A DNA stretch of 64,000 nucleotides from Lachnospiraceae bacterium (GTDB taxonomy: Bacteria > Bacillota > Clostridia > Lachnospirales > Lachnospiraceae), in contig SVFC01000001.1 in the NCBI GenBank assembly GCA_015057035.1, forward strand, positions 310,001 to 374,000, read 5' to 3'. Below the pieces are notes generated by a model. The model was not told the DNA's origin. It searched no databases and was given only the letters and a program-made list of their open reading frames with translations. Positions 10,274-19,567 of this stretch are shown in pieces (the first letter of the stretch is position 1; each line of letters begins with the position of its first letter). The translations under genes and the position numbers were made by a program.

Positions 10274-11002
10274 TTATTCATCCCAGTTATGGTATACTTC
10301 CTGAACGTCATCTTCTGCATCAAGAAGATCTAAAATCTTGTTAATGTTTTTAAGATCCGTTTCATCGGTTAATGTAACATAAGTCTGTGGAATCATACTT
10401 ACTTCTGCAGATGCCATTGGAATACCAGCATCTTCTAATGATTTACGAACAGTTTCAAAATCATCTGGTGTTGTTGTGATTTCAAAGCTGTCATCTTCTT
10501 CTGCAAAGTCTTCTGCACCAGCATCAAGAGCAACCATCATAAGCTCGTCTGCATCCATGTCGCATTCTTCTTTGTCAATAAGAATCTGTCCTTTTTCATC
10601 AAACATAAAGGATACACATCCCTGTGTACCAATGCTTCCATTACCTTTTGTGAAAGCATTTCTAACATTTGAAGCTGTACGGTTCTTATTATCTGTTAAA
10701 CATTTTACAATAATTGCTGTACCGCTTGGTCCATAGCCTTCATATGTACAATATTCATAGTTAACGCTTCCCATTTCACCAGAAGCTTTTTTGATACCTC
10801 TTTCGATAGTATCGTTTGGCATATTATTTGCTTTCGCTTTTGCAATAATCTGAGCCAATTTGTAGTTGTTTGATGGATCTGCTCCACCTTCTTTTACTGC
10901 AACGGCGATTTCACGTCCAATAACGGTAAAAATCTTACCTTTTGCAGCATCGTTTTTTTCTTTCTTATGCTTGATATTCGCAAACTTGGAATGTCCTGAC
11001 AT
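10274..11002 (-). CDS. YebC/PmpR family protein
   Basis: Member of the YebC/TACO1 family, long annotated as DNA-binding regulators and more recently linked to translation of difficult peptides. The 242 residues are typical. The N-terminus [20 protein letters not shown] is the family signature, followed by [21 protein letters not shown] and the acidic second and third domains ([20 protein letters not shown]). Its neighbour upstream is the CBS-pair protein, with glgA downstream. It lacks the ruv neighbours often seen next to yebC in other bacteria. Confidence 0.93.
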   Translation of the reverse strand: MSGHSKFANIKHKKEKNDAAKGKIFTVIGREIAVAVKEGGADPSNNYKLAQIIAKAKANNMPNDTIERGIKKASGEMGSVNYEYCTYEGYGPSGTAIIVKCLTDNKNRTASNVRNAFTKGNGSIGTQGCVSFMFDEKGQILIDKEECDMDADELMMVALDAGAEDFAEEDDSFEITTTPDDFETVRKSLEDAGIPMASAEVSMIPQTYVTLTDETDLKNINKILDLLDAEDDVQEVYHNWDE

Positions 11003-11042
11003 AAATCAAATCCTCTTTTCTATTATATGTTTTATTTTATCA

Positions 11043-12026
11043 TTATTTATCCATTCCCGCAAGATTCTCCGCATCATCTGAAGTGTTTTGATTCTCACAC
11101 TTTGTAATACGTACTTCTCGAACAATTCTGTCCTCTACATGCAGAATTTCAAAATTATAACCATATTTTGTAACCGTTTCGTGTAAATCATCAGAAGGAA
11201 TCTTGTCCAATATTGAGATAAGTAGTCCATTTAAAGTTTCAAAGGCATCTTCTTCCACAGGCAAATCTAACACTTCTAATACTTCGCGAAGTTCCGTCAG
11301 ACCATCAAAAGTATAACTTCCGTCTGACTCCATGGAAAATGTTTGCTCTTCTTCGTCATGCTCATCTTCAATATTACCAACGATTTCTTCCAGAATATCT
11401 TCCATTGCAACAATTCCGGAGGTTTGTCCATATTCATCAACTACGATGCACATGTGATTTTTGTCCATCTGCATCTGTTTAAACAAAACATTAATGTTAA
11501 TCGTTTCTGTTATGAATTCAACATCCCTGATCAAGGAAGGTATGTCTTTGATTGGTGTTCGAAATACTTCGTTTTTTTGTGCAAAAAGCAAGGCATCCTT
11601 AATATGAAGCACACCGATAATATTATCAATATCATCTAAGTAAACAGGGAAACGCGAACGTCCAGTTTCAACAATATACGCAACTGTATCATAATAACTT
11701 TTATTGCCGTCCAATGCTTCAATGCTTTTTCTGTGCGTCATAATATCTTTGGCTTCTTTATCACCAAATTCAAATATATTATGTATCATTTCCGCTTCTG
11801 ATTCCAAAAGAACGCCCTGTTCGTGTCCTTCATTGACCATGGAAATGATCTCTTCTTCAGTAACATCTGTACTGGACAGATTTGCTAAAGTTTTTTCTCC
11901 ATTTTTAATCTTATTAAATCTCTTTATAATACTTTTACGGAATATTATTAACATACTCGCAATTACAATCACTAAAATAATATTAATTACAATTGAGACC
12001 GCTAATAAGGGGTGTACACCGTCCAT
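11043..12026 (-). CDS. CBS-pair / CorC_HlyC-domain membrane protein
   Basis: Hemolysin C/CorC-like protein. Residues 8-28 form one transmembrane segment. Two CBS motifs follow (IMTHRKSIEAL near 95 and IKDIPSLIRDVEFI near 165), then DEYGQTSGIVAMEDILEEIVG and a CorC_HlyC domain at the C-terminus (about 235-310). The family is linked to Mg/Co homeostasis, but the usual multi-helix DUF21 channel domain is missing here; only one N-terminal helix remains. That suggests a regulatory or partner role rather than a transporter. It has its own promoter-like sequence after mazF. Confidence 0.85.
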   Translation of the reverse strand: MDGVHPLLAVSIVINIILVIVIASMLIIFRKSIIKRFNKIKNGEKTLANLSSTDVTEEEIISMVNEGHEQGVLLESEAEMIHNIFEFGDKEAKDIMTHRKSIEALDGNKSYYDTVAYIVETGRSRFPVYLDDIDNIIGVLHIKDALLFAQKNEVFRTPIKDIPSLIRDVEFITETININVLFKQMQMDKNHMCIVVDEYGQTSGIVAMEDILEEIVGNIEDEHDEEEQTFSMESDGSYTFDGLTELREVLEVLDLPVEEDAFETLNGLLISILDKIPSDDLHETVTKYGYNFEILHVEDRIVREVRITKCENQNTSDDAENLAGMDK

Positions 12027-12079
12027 TTCTTTTCTCCTTTTTGTATATTACTGCAGATTATCACTGCAAAACATTATAA

Positions 12080-12109
12080 ATTCTATCACGAAGCTGTACT
12101 TTACGTCAA
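12080..12109 (-). promoter_or_regulatory. Probable promoter of the CBS-pair gene
   Basis: Minus strand: TTGACG (12104-12109) and TAGAAT (12080-12085) with an 18-bp spacer and a TGA extension before the -10 box, in the 84-bp gap between mazF and the CBS-pair gene. Confidence 0.5.
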
Positions 12110-12110
12110 G

Positions 12111-12455
12111 TTATGTATACAACTCCAAACTAATTCCTAATGCTTTATCAATTTCTTTTAACATCTGACTGTCTAAATGACACACTTTATCTTTTAAACG
12201 TTTTTTGTCAATGGTTCTTAGCTGTTCTAATAATACCACTGAATCTTTGGCCAAATCATACTTTTCACTGTCAAGTTCCACATGTGTTGGCAATTTTGCT
12301 TTGTGTATCTGCGAAGTTATAGCAGCACAGATTACCGTAGGACTATGTCGATTTCCAACATCGTTCTGTACAATTAAAACAGGACGGATACCGCCTTGTT
12401 CTGAACCAATCACTGGTCTTAAATCAGCGTAATAGATATCGCCTCTTAAAATCAT
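12111..12455 (-). CDS. MazF/EndoA-type endoribonuclease toxin, no antitoxin beside it
   Basis: PemK/MazF-family mRNA interferase, 114 residues. The family signature is clear: [35 protein letters not shown], and [12 protein letters not shown]. The position downstream of alr matches the alr-ndoAI-ndoA order in Bacillus, but the 80 bp between alr and this gene are too short for an antitoxin gene and contain no small frame of useful length. GGAG lies 8 nt before the start. It is probably an active RNase whose antitoxin, if any, is encoded elsewhere. Confidence 0.9.
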   Translation of the reverse strand: MILRGDIYYADLRPVIGSEQGGIRPVLIVQNDVGNRHSPTVICAAITSQIHKAKLPTHVELDSEKYDLAKDSVVLLEQLRTIDKKRLKDKVCHLDSQMLKEIDKALGISLELYT

Positions 12456-12535
12456 GCTTCACACTCCATTAAATTTGATATACGAGTAGTATTTCCAATT
12501 TCAACGAGTGTATTCTTGTTAGATTTGATTTTTCA

Positions 12536-13669
12536 TTACTCTTCGTAATAATTAACGCGTGGGACTCTAGGGGTAATCAAACATGCAAATTCATAATTAA
12601 ATCTTCCAGACAAATCTCCTAACTCCTCCATTGTAATGGTCAATTCACCGTCTGTTCCAAGAAGCGTTACGCTGTCTCCAGCTGTGACATCTGGAATATG
12701 ACTAACATCTACCATGAACTGATCCATACATACACGTCCACAAATTGGTGCTTTCTGCCCACGAATAAGCACGTAGCCTTTATTTGAAAGACTTCTTGCA
12801 TAACCGTCACCATATCCTACTGGAATTGTAGCAATCTTTTGTTTTTCTTTTGTTACATACGTTCCACCATAACTAATTGCGCGTCCTGCTTCCAAATCTT
12901 TTACATAGGACACGTGACTCTTTAAAGACATTACAGGGTGTAAATCTATAGAATCTTTACACACTTCCTCTGATGGCCACATTCCGTAGAGAATAATTCC
13001 CGCACGAACCATATTCATATTTGCTTCTGGTATATCAACTATTCCAGCACTGTTAGAACAATGTTTGATTGGAATATGAATTCCATTTTCTTCTAATCGT
13101 TTACATAACGATGTGAACAAATCCATTTGGGCAAATGTAGAACTCTTATCTTTTACATCCGCATTTGCAAAGTGAGTGAAAATTCCTTCTATCTCAAGAT
13201 TTGGTAGTTTTGCAATTTCTTTGATTACTTCTACTGTCTCATCATTTACCTGGAAACCAATTCTACTCATACCAGTATCAATTTTTATATGAATATGACA
13301 GATTTTATTTTTTGCGACTGCTATATCCGATAATTTTTTAGCAAAACGATATTCACAAACGCAAGGGCGAATATCTTCATCCACCATAACTTCAAACTGT
13401 TCGCGAAATGTCATTCCAAGAATAAGAATCGGTTTCTTTCGACCATCCTGGATTAATGACATTGCTTCATCCACTGTTGCAACCGCATATCCCCACAGAT
13501 ATGGAACATGCTCAATTGCCTCAGCAATTGGTAGCGCACCATGACCATATGCATCTGTTTTAATCACAGCAACGATCTTGGTTTCATCGCTTATATTCTT
13601 ATGCATTTCCTCTAAGTTGTGTAACACTGCTGATAAATTGATATCAGCATATACTCTGCTATTTCGCAT
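12536..13669 (-). CDS. alr: Alanine racemase
   Basis: PLP enzyme that interconverts L- and D-alanine for peptidoglycan. The 377 residues are of normal length. The PLP lysine is K37 in VIKTDAYGHGA. The second catalytic tyrosine lies in RAISYGGTY / GYGDGYARSLSN near residue 265, and CMDQFMVDV is also conserved. It follows nnrE-nnrD by 6 bp and precedes mazF, an arrangement common in Firmicutes. Confidence 0.96.
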   Translation of the reverse strand: MRNSRVYADINLSAVLHNLEEMHKNISDETKIVAVIKTDAYGHGALPIAEAIEHVPYLWGYAVATVDEAMSLIQDGRKKPILILGMTFREQFEVMVDEDIRPCVCEYRFAKKLSDIAVAKNKICHIHIKIDTGMSRIGFQVNDETVEVIKEIAKLPNLEIEGIFTHFANADVKDKSSTFAQMDLFTSLCKRLEENGIHIPIKHCSNSAGIVDIPEANMNMVRAGIILYGMWPSEEVCKDSIDLHPVMSLKSHVSYVKDLEAGRAISYGGTYVTKEKQKIATIPVGYGDGYARSLSNKGYVLIRGQKAPICGRVCMDQFMVDVSHIPDVTAGDSVTLLGTDGELTITMEELGDLSGRFNYEFACLITPRVPRVNYYEE

Positions 13670-13675
13670 AATTAT

Positions 13676-15187
13676 TTATTCTCCATTTTTATTCCATACT
13701 TCTTTTAATCCATCAATGATATCTGATGCCATAATAGAACGCATGCACATATTCTCACAAGCAGCATCTCCTGCCATTCCGTGCAGAAAAACTCCATAAG
13801 AAGCAGCCTCAATAGAAGGCATCCCTTGTGCCATAAAAGAGCCAATAATTCCGGTTAACACATCACCACTTCCTGCAGTTGCCATACCATTATTCCCAGA
13901 CAAATTCAAATAACTTAAACCATCAGGGTTTGCAATGACTGTGTGAAAATCTTTTAAAACACAAATGCAATTGAACCTCTTGGCATAATCCAAGGCTACC
14001 TCTGTTAGATTGTTTTGAATATGTTCAATGTTTAATTTTGATAATCTCGAAAACTCTCCCAAATGAGGTGTTATAACCCAATCTTTATGATTATATAGCA
14101 TCCATTCACTGTTTTTGCTAAGAATATTCAAAGCATCGGCATCGATTACTAGCGGAACTTTACATTCCAAGATTACTCTTTTCACCAATGCATATGCATT
14201 GTCTGACATACCAAGTCCAGGTCCAATGACAACCGCATCTGCCCATTCTACCTCACGAGTGACGTCCTCAGCATCAATCTGTCCCTGATATGTTTTAATA
14301 ATTGCTTCTGGAAGAACCGATTGAATTGTTGTTCGATTGCTTTCGCTAGTATAGATTTTTACCAGACCAACGCCATTGCAATATGCTGCTTTTGCGGACA
14401 TAAGCGCCGCGCCTGGCATATCATCTCCACCAGCAACAATTAGTAGTTTGCCAAAAGTTCCCTTGTTAGAGTGTTTCGGACGTTTTGGCAAAGATACTAT
14501 ATCTTCTTTTTCTAAATATGCAAAGCTTGGATTTTGATCTAACCAACTTTTATTGGTAATGCCTATGTTTGCAATTGAGATTTCTCCGGCATATTCATTT
14601 CCCGGCCACAATTCTAATCCCTGCTTGTCAAAGGCAAAGGTAATCGTGTAGTCACATTTTACGGCACATCCCATAACATTGCCATTATCAGCATTAATGC
14701 CTGACGGAATATCCACTGCTACGCGAATAGCGTCAATCTGATTAATTGTATCAATAATTTCTACATATTTCTGCGTAATATTTCTGGATAGACCAACGCC
14801 AAATACAGCATCTATTACAAAATCATATTCATTTTCGAATATTTGATGTATGTCAGATATAAATCTATATCCATAGGATTCACAAATAGTCTTTTGTACT
14901 TCATAAGATGTGGAGGTTTGATCTGATAAATTCCATACATCTTTTACTAAACAAATATCAATATTATAATCTTTTTCAATTAATAATCTGGCAATCGCTA
15001 AACCATCAGCACCATTATTCCCAATACCACAAAACACAATGCCTTTACCAGTAATAGACAAGGAAGAAAGCCCCTGGACAAATCCCAAAGCAGCCTGTTC
15101 CATCAGCACCAGTTCTGGCACTTTATAAAAAGCAGACGTATTCTTATCCAGAAGCTTCATTTCTTTACCTGATACGATATATCTCAA
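13676..15187 (-). CDS. nnr: Bifunctional NAD(P)H-hydrate epimerase / dehydratase
   Basis: Repairs damaged hydrated NADH and NADPH. The N-terminal YjeF_N domain (about 1-215) is the epimerase, with FCGIGNNGADGLAIARLL and AVDIPSGINADNG. The C-terminal ribokinase-like domain (about 225-500) is the dehydratase, with PKRPKHSNKGTFGKLLIVAG, VIGPGLGM, VIDADALNIL, and the phosphate-site loop NNGMATAGSGDVLTGIIG. At 503 residues it is a full-length fusion. Its ATG overlaps the stop of the upstream coiled-coil gene by 4 bp. Confidence 0.95.
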   Translation of the reverse strand: MRYIVSGKEMKLLDKNTSAFYKVPELVLMEQAALGFVQGLSSLSITGKGIVFCGIGNNGADGLAIARLLIEKDYNIDICLVKDVWNLSDQTSTSYEVQKTICESYGYRFISDIHQIFENEYDFVIDAVFGVGLSRNITQKYVEIIDTINQIDAIRVAVDIPSGINADNGNVMGCAVKCDYTITFAFDKQGLELWPGNEYAGEISIANIGITNKSWLDQNPSFAYLEKEDIVSLPKRPKHSNKGTFGKLLIVAGGDDMPGAALMSAKAAYCNGVGLVKIYTSESNRTTIQSVLPEAIIKTYQGQIDAEDVTREVEWADAVVIGPGLGMSDNAYALVKRVILECKVPLVIDADALNILSKNSEWMLYNHKDWVITPHLGEFSRLSKLNIEHIQNNLTEVALDYAKRFNCICVLKDFHTVIANPDGLSYLNLSGNNGMATAGSGDVLTGIIGSFMAQGMPSIEAASYGVFLHGMAGDAACENMCMRSIMASDIIDGLKEVWNKNGE

Positions 15188-15804
15188 TTCTTTTCTCCTG
15201 ATTCATCATCATATTTTATATCAAAGATATCAATTACAGAAGCGCCAAAAATATCATGTAAATATTCGTATATTTCTCGATTGTTAATATCACGATTTTG
15301 TTTACGAATAATGTTCTTTTTTAAATCAACTCTTACCTGATTAATCCATTCTTCTATTTCAAGAGATTCTGCTCTGTTTACTCTAAGTTTTTCATAGAAA
15401 TAATCCATAGAACGAAGCATAAGTTCTTCATTTGCTTCACGAATCTGAAATGGAATATCTGCCAATTCATCTTCACATTCATCAATTTTCTGGTTTGCTT
15501 CATCTACAAGACGTTTGTTTTCTTCTTGCTTCTTTTCTCGCAACGCTAGAGCTTCACCATCTTTGGCATTATCCATATTCTGAACAATATTATTTAAAAG
15601 TTGACTTTTTAATTTTTTAAGTTCTTTCAGACGCTGATTAAGTCTTGCCTCTGTTGCTAATAGACCAGTGATTTTATTTTCCAGTTCTTTTACTTCATCT
15701 GGCTTGCCGTGAATAGCAAACAAACGATGCCACTTTTGGTCCAATGTTAGATTTGGAATTGTTTTATTAATCAAAGCAGACTTAAAGTCTTTTCTGTATT
15801 CCAT
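15184..15804 (-). CDS. Uncharacterised coiled-coil protein
   Basis: Not recognised. 206 residues, strongly charged, with a likely coiled coil over about residues 35-125 (heptad-like ELENKITGLLATEARLNQRL through the Glu/Lys-rich middle). There is no signal peptide or membrane helix. The C-terminal part (YEYLHDIFGASVIDIFDIKY) is less charged. It sits between rex (9 bp upstream) and nnr (4-bp overlap), so it is translationally coupled to nnr. Conservation in related genomes would be the only route to a role. Confidence 0.75.
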   Translation of the reverse strand: MEYRKDFKSALINKTIPNLTLDQKWHRLFAIHGKPDEVKELENKITGLLATEARLNQRLKELKKLKSQLLNNIVQNMDNAKDGEALALREKKQEENKRLVDEANQKIDECEDELADIPFQIREANEELMLRSMDYFYEKLRVNRAESLEIEEWINQVRVDLKKNIIRKQNRDINNREIYEYLHDIFGASVIDIFDIKYDDESGEKN

Positions 15805-15813
15805 AATAAACTC

Positions 15814-16452
15814 CTAATCTTCTATAGAATTTTTCGCAATATTATAAGATAACTGCATCAAACTGTCTGATAAGTGTACATTTTCAATTACTACACCTTC
15901 TGTAGCGACATCCAAATCCACATGGGCAAAGTTCCAAATAGCCTTAACGCCAAGCTTTACAACCTGATGGGCAACACTGTCTGCATCTGCCTTTGGCAAG
16001 GTTAATGCCGCAATATCCACAGCGTTATTCTTGCAAAAATCATCTAATTCTTCAATTGGGCGAATTTCCACACCTCTGATTTTCTGACCTATTAATTCAG
16101 GGTTAACATCAAATAATGCGACCAGTTTAAATCCCAACTTATCAAACTTCATATAATTGGCAATAGCTAAACCCAAATTACCTGCACCAACAATAATAAT
16201 ATTATGAGTCTGAGTTAATCCAAGAATCTTGCCAATTTCTTCGTAGAGATACTGAACATTATATCCATATCCTTGCTGTCCAAAACCGCCAAAATTATTC
16301 AAATCCTGACGAATCTGTGATGCAGTAACTTTCATAAGTTTACTTAAGTCTCCAGATGAGATTCGTTCTACACCAGACTCTAATAATTCTCCCAAATATC
16401 TATAATATCGTGGCATTCTACGAATCACTGCCTGTGATATATATTTGTCCAT
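15814..16452 (-). CDS. rex: Redox-sensing transcriptional repressor Rex
   Basis: Represses fermentation and respiration genes when NADH/NAD is low. 212 residues: an N-terminal winged helix (about 1-80: VIRRMPRYYRYLGELL, ISSGDLSKLMKVTASQIRQD, FGGFGQQGYGYNV) and a Rossmann domain with IIVGAGNLGLAIANY near residue 88. The C-terminal swapped helix carries QLSYNIAKN. A GGAGGAAAATATA ribosome binding site precedes the ATG. I saw no convincing Rex operator next to the gene. Confidence 0.96.
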   Translation of the reverse strand: MDKYISQAVIRRMPRYYRYLGELLESGVERISSGDLSKLMKVTASQIRQDLNNFGGFGQQGYGYNVQYLYEEIGKILGLTQTHNIIIVGAGNLGLAIANYMKFDKLGFKLVALFDVNPELIGQKIRGVEIRPIEELDDFCKNNAVDIAALTLPKADADSVAHQVVKLGVKAIWNFAHVDLDVATEGVVIENVHLSDSLMQLSYNIAKNSIED

Positions 16453-16483
16453 TATATTTTCCTCCTCTTCCCGATTCTCTCAA

Positions 16484-16524
16484 TAAAAAAACAGAAAATC
16501 CTATATTAATTATAGGATTTTCTG
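16484..16524 (-). terminator. Rho-independent terminator of icd
   Basis: 14-bp perfect stem (16492-16505 with 16511-16524), 5-nt loop, followed on the minus strand by a run of seven T. It ends the Re-citrate synthase-icd operon before rex. Confidence 0.88.
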
Positions 16525-16533
16525 CGTAAACTG

Positions 16534-17748
16534 TCAATCTTTTAACAACGCTTCTAACGCTTCACGAATGGCTTTTATAAAGTTTTCACTATTTAAGACA
16601 GTAACATCTTTTAATGAGGTTATTAAAGCCAAATCTTTTGTCATTTTTCCAGACTCAATGGTATTAATACATGCCTGCTCTAACTTATCTGCAAATGCAC
16701 ATAATTCCGGGGTATTGTCTAATTCTCCACGTTTTCTCAAAGCCCCTGTCCATGCAAAGATAGTTGCAACAGAGTTTGTGGATGTTTCTTCCCCTTTCAG
16801 ATGCTTATAATAATGTCTCTGTACTGTTCCATGAGCCGCTTCATACTCATAATATCCTTCTGGAGATACAAGAACGGAAGTCATCATTGCAAGAGAGCCA
16901 AAAGCTGATGAAATCATATCACTCATTACGTCACCATCATAGTTCTTGCAAGCCCAGATGTATCCACCCTCTGATTTCACAACACGGGCTACAGCATCAT
17001 CAATTAAGGTGTAGAAATATTCAATTCCAGCCTCTTCAAATGCAGCTTTATATTCTGCATCATAGATTTCCTGGAAAATATCCTTAAATGTATGGTCGTA
17101 CTTCTTGGAAATGGTATCTTTTGTAGCAAACCAAAGATCTTGTTTTGTATCCAATGCAAACTTAAAACAGCTGTGAGCAAAGCTTTCAATGGAAGCCTCA
17201 ATGTTATGCTGTCCCTGTACGATTCCTGCACCAGTGAAGTTATGTACTAATTCTCTGGTTTCTGTTCCGTCTTCAGCGGTATATACAAGTTCTACTTTGC
17301 CTGCTCCTGGAATCTTCATTTCGGAAGCTTTATATACATCGCCGTAAGCATGTCTTGCAATAGTAATTGGCTTTTTCCAAGATTTCACATTAGGCTCAAT
17401 TCCTTTTACAAGAATTGGCGCACGGAATACTGTTCCATCCAAAATCGCACGAATGGTACCATTTGGGCTCTTCCACATCTCTTTTAAATTATATTCCTTT
17501 ACACGAGCTGCGTTTGGTGTAATGGTTGCACATTTTACAGCAACACCATATTTTTTAGTAGCGTAGGCTGAGTCAAAGGTAACCTTATCATCTGTGCGAT
17601 TACGTTCCTCTAATCCCAAATCATAGTATTCTGATTTTAATTCTACGAACGGATAAATCAACTCATCTTTGATCATCTGCCATAAAATACGGGTCATTTC
17701 ATCTCCATCCATTTCAACTAATGGAGTTATCATTTTAATTTTGTCCAT
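16534..17748 (-). CDS. icd: NADP-dependent isocitrate dehydrogenase (eukaryote-like type)
   Basis: Oxidative decarboxylation of isocitrate to 2-oxoglutarate. The 404 residues and N-terminus [20 protein letters not shown] place it in the eukaryote-like homodimeric subfamily rather than the E. coli type. Other signatures are [32 protein letters not shown], and [18 protein letters not shown] for the nucleotide site. It lies 30 bp after the Re-citrate synthase-like gene, forming a two-gene citrate-to-2-oxoglutarate operon that ends in a strong terminator. The aconitase step is not encoded in the operon. Confidence 0.95.
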   Translation of the reverse strand: MDKIKMITPLVEMDGDEMTRILWQMIKDELIYPFVELKSEYYDLGLEERNRTDDKVTFDSAYATKKYGVAVKCATITPNAARVKEYNLKEMWKSPNGTIRAILDGTVFRAPILVKGIEPNVKSWKKPITIARHAYGDVYKASEMKIPGAGKVELVYTAEDGTETRELVHNFTGAGIVQGQHNIEASIESFAHSCFKFALDTKQDLWFATKDTISKKYDHTFKDIFQEIYDAEYKAAFEEAGIEYFYTLIDDAVARVVKSEGGYIWACKNYDGDVMSDMISSAFGSLAMMTSVLVSPEGYYEYEAAHGTVQRHYYKHLKGEETSTNSVATIFAWTGALRKRGELDNTPELCAFADKLEQACINTIESGKMTKDLALITSLKDVTVLNSENFIKAIREALEALLKD

Positions 17749-17778
17749 AATATTATTCCTCGTTTCCTTAGGATGTCT

Positions 17779-19161
17779 CTATAATACTATATCTAGTTCT
17801 TTACAGCAATTAGTAATTTGAATAACTAACTCATTATCTGTAATAACGGTTACACGTCCATCCTCGTACTGAGCATCTACCCATTCTTTTACACGTTTTA
17901 CAAGCTCACAAGACTTATCCAGTTTGCGTTCTTCTGGTAAATGATAATAATTATTAATCCAATGTGCAATACCTGCCAAACCAGACGTGTTAGATACTGC
18001 CACAAGAGGTGGACGATTTAAGAATTTTCCTGTATCAAAAATGTTATAAATCTCTTCATTTTTCAGCAAACCATCCGCATGAATACCAGCTCTGGTTACG
18101 TTAAAGTTAGTACCACAGAATGGTGTTCTACTAGGCAGACGATATCCGATTTCTTTTTCATAATACTCTACCAGTTCTGTAATAACTGTGGTATCCATTC
18201 CACCCAAATCACCTTTTAACTGAGCATATTCAAATACCATTGCTTCAAGTGGTGTGTTTCCAGTTCTCTCACCAATACCAAACAATGAACAGTTAACACC
18301 ACATGCACCATATAACCATGCTGTTGTAGAGTTATTTACTGCTTTATAGAAGTCATTATGTCCATGCCATTCAATTAATTCAGAAGGAACTCCTGCATGA
18401 GTTTTTAGACCATAGATAATTCCAGGAACGCTTCGTGGAATCACAGCACCAGGGAAGTTTACACCGTATCCCATAGTATCACAGGCTCTAATCTTAATTG
18501 GAATCTTGTATTCGTCCATAAGTTTCATTAATTCTAAACAAAATGGAATAACAAAGCCATAAATATCAGAACGTGTAATGTCTTCTAAATGACATCTTGG
18601 ACTGATTCCTGTCTCTAAGCACTGTCTCACTATACTTAAGTAATGATCCATAACTTCTCGTCTAGACATCTTCATCTTATAGAAAATGTGGAAATCCGAG
18701 CAACTTACTAAAATACCAGTTTCTCTAAGGCCAATATCTTTTACAAGATTAAAATCCTGCTGACTGGCACGAATCCATGCTGTAACCTCTGGGAACTGAT
18801 AACCACGTTCCATGCATTTATATACCGCATCACGATCTTTCTTACTATATAAAAAGAACTCGCTCTGACGAATCTTACCGTTTGGACCACCTAATTTATG
18901 AAAATAATCATAGATTGTTACTATCTGCTCTGTTGTATAAGGAGCTCTTGACTGTTGTCCATCACGAAAAGTAGTATCTGTAATCCAAATATCTTCTGGC
19001 ATATCGTGTGGAACAATTCGATCATTGAACGCAATTTTAGGGATTTCATCATATGGAAAAAGGCTACGAAACGTATTTGGTTCCGTAACATCCGCTAATT
19101 GATAAAAACGCTCCTCTAATTGCAGTAAGTTCGTTTTATTGTTCATTACTACTTCTCTCAT
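17779..19161 (-). CDS. Probable Re-citrate synthase (homocitrate/isopropylmalate synthase-like)
   Basis: A HMGL-like TIM-barrel acyltransferase. Core motifs are WITDTTFRDGQQSRAPYT (metal and substrate site), IKIRACDTMGYGVNFP, and EWHGHNDFYKAVNNS (metal His pair). By family it could be read as an isopropylmalate or homocitrate synthase, but no LeuA regulatory domain is present, and it shares an operon with icd. That fits the Re-citrate synthases of strict anaerobes such as Clostridium kluyveri, which belong to this family. The start at 19161 (MREVVMNNK) is chosen because AAGGAG lies 7 nt upstream; an in-frame TTG at 19194 lacks this. The resulting 460 residues fit. Confidence 0.75.
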   Translation of the reverse strand: MREVVMNNKTNLLQLEERFYQLADVTEPNTFRSLFPYDEIPKIAFNDRIVPHDMPEDIWITDTTFRDGQQSRAPYTTEQIVTIYDYFHKLGGPNGKIRQSEFFLYSKKDRDAVYKCMERGYQFPEVTAWIRASQQDFNLVKDIGLRETGILVSCSDFHIFYKMKMSRREVMDHYLSIVRQCLETGISPRCHLEDITRSDIYGFVIPFCLELMKLMDEYKIPIKIRACDTMGYGVNFPGAVIPRSVPGIIYGLKTHAGVPSELIEWHGHNDFYKAVNNSTTAWLYGACGVNCSLFGIGERTGNTPLEAMVFEYAQLKGDLGGMDTTVITELVEYYEKEIGYRLPSRTPFCGTNFNVTRAGIHADGLLKNEEIYNIFDTGKFLNRPPLVAVSNTSGLAGIAHWINNYYHLPEERKLDKSCELVKRVKEWVDAQYEDGRVTVITDNELVIQITNCCKELDIVL

Positions 19162-19193
19162 AACATTACTCCTTGGTTTGCAATACTTTCTCA

Positions 19194-19224
19194 AAAGTTT
19201 AAAACTTTAACTAGATAAAGTCAA
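19194..19224 (-). promoter_or_regulatory. Promoter with overlapping palindrome before Re-citrate synthase
   Basis: Minus strand: TTGACT (19219-19224) and TAAACT (19196-19201) with a 17-bp spacer. The -10 box is covered by a perfect 7-1-7 palindrome, AAAGTTTAAAACTTT (19194-19208), a candidate operator for a dimeric repressor. Confidence 0.5.
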
Positions 19225-19294
19225 TATTTTTTTGTCACCTTTATTATTCCAATTCATAATATATACTGTAAATTAAAATTATGGGAGGTCACTT

Positions 19295-19525
19295 ATGAGT
19301 GATTTAGCTGCAACAAACTGTGGATGTAACGATGGAGGCAATAACTGCTGTTCAATTATTTGGATTATTATCCTTTTAAGCTTATGTGGTGGCTGTGGTA
19401 ACAATGGTTCTGGCTTCAACTTCGGCAACAACGGCTGTGGCGGAAATGATGGATGTGGATGCTTATGGATTATCCTTCTTCTTCTCTTCTGCGGTGGCGG
19501 CTGTGGTGGCAACGGCTTCTTCTAA
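19295..19525 (+). CDS. Small Cys/Gly-rich two-helix membrane protein
   Basis: 76 residues, function unknown. It holds two similar halves: a hydrophobic segment (CSIIWIIILLSLCGGCG and CLWIILLLLFCGGGCGG) each followed by a glycine/asparagine/cysteine-rich loop. Such short high-Cys proteins recur in Lachnospiraceae and Clostridia and are often labelled chorion-like or sporulation-linked without proof. GGGAGG lies 6 nt before the ATG. It is followed by a terminator and stands alone on the plus strand between two minus-strand genes. Confidence 0.75.
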   Translation: MSDLAATNCGCNDGGNNCCSIIWIIILLSLCGGCGNNGSGFNFGNNGCGGNDGCGCLWIILLLLFCGGGCGGNGFF

Positions 19526-19535
19526 AATGTCAGCA

Positions 19536-19567
19536 ATAAAAAGCGGTGGAAATCCACCGTTTTTTAT
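19536..19567. terminator. Terminator of the Cys/Gly-rich gene
   Basis: Stem CGGTGG (19544-19549) with CCACCG (19554-19559), extended by A-tract/T-tract pairing on both sides, and a TTTTTT run at 19560-19565. It could act in both directions. Confidence 0.8.

Noticed and set aside
12456-12535. Antitoxin gene between alr and mazF
   Set aside because: Only 80 bp, with no frame longer than a few codons.
16453-16533. Rex operator near rex or icd
   Set aside because: No TTGTTAA-N4-TTAACAA-like sequence; the inverted repeat here is a terminator.
19279-19512. Pro-rich minus-strand frame opposite the Cys/Gly-rich protein
   Set aside because: Arises as antisense of the Gly/Cys codons (GGN to NCC Pro); no ribosome binding site.
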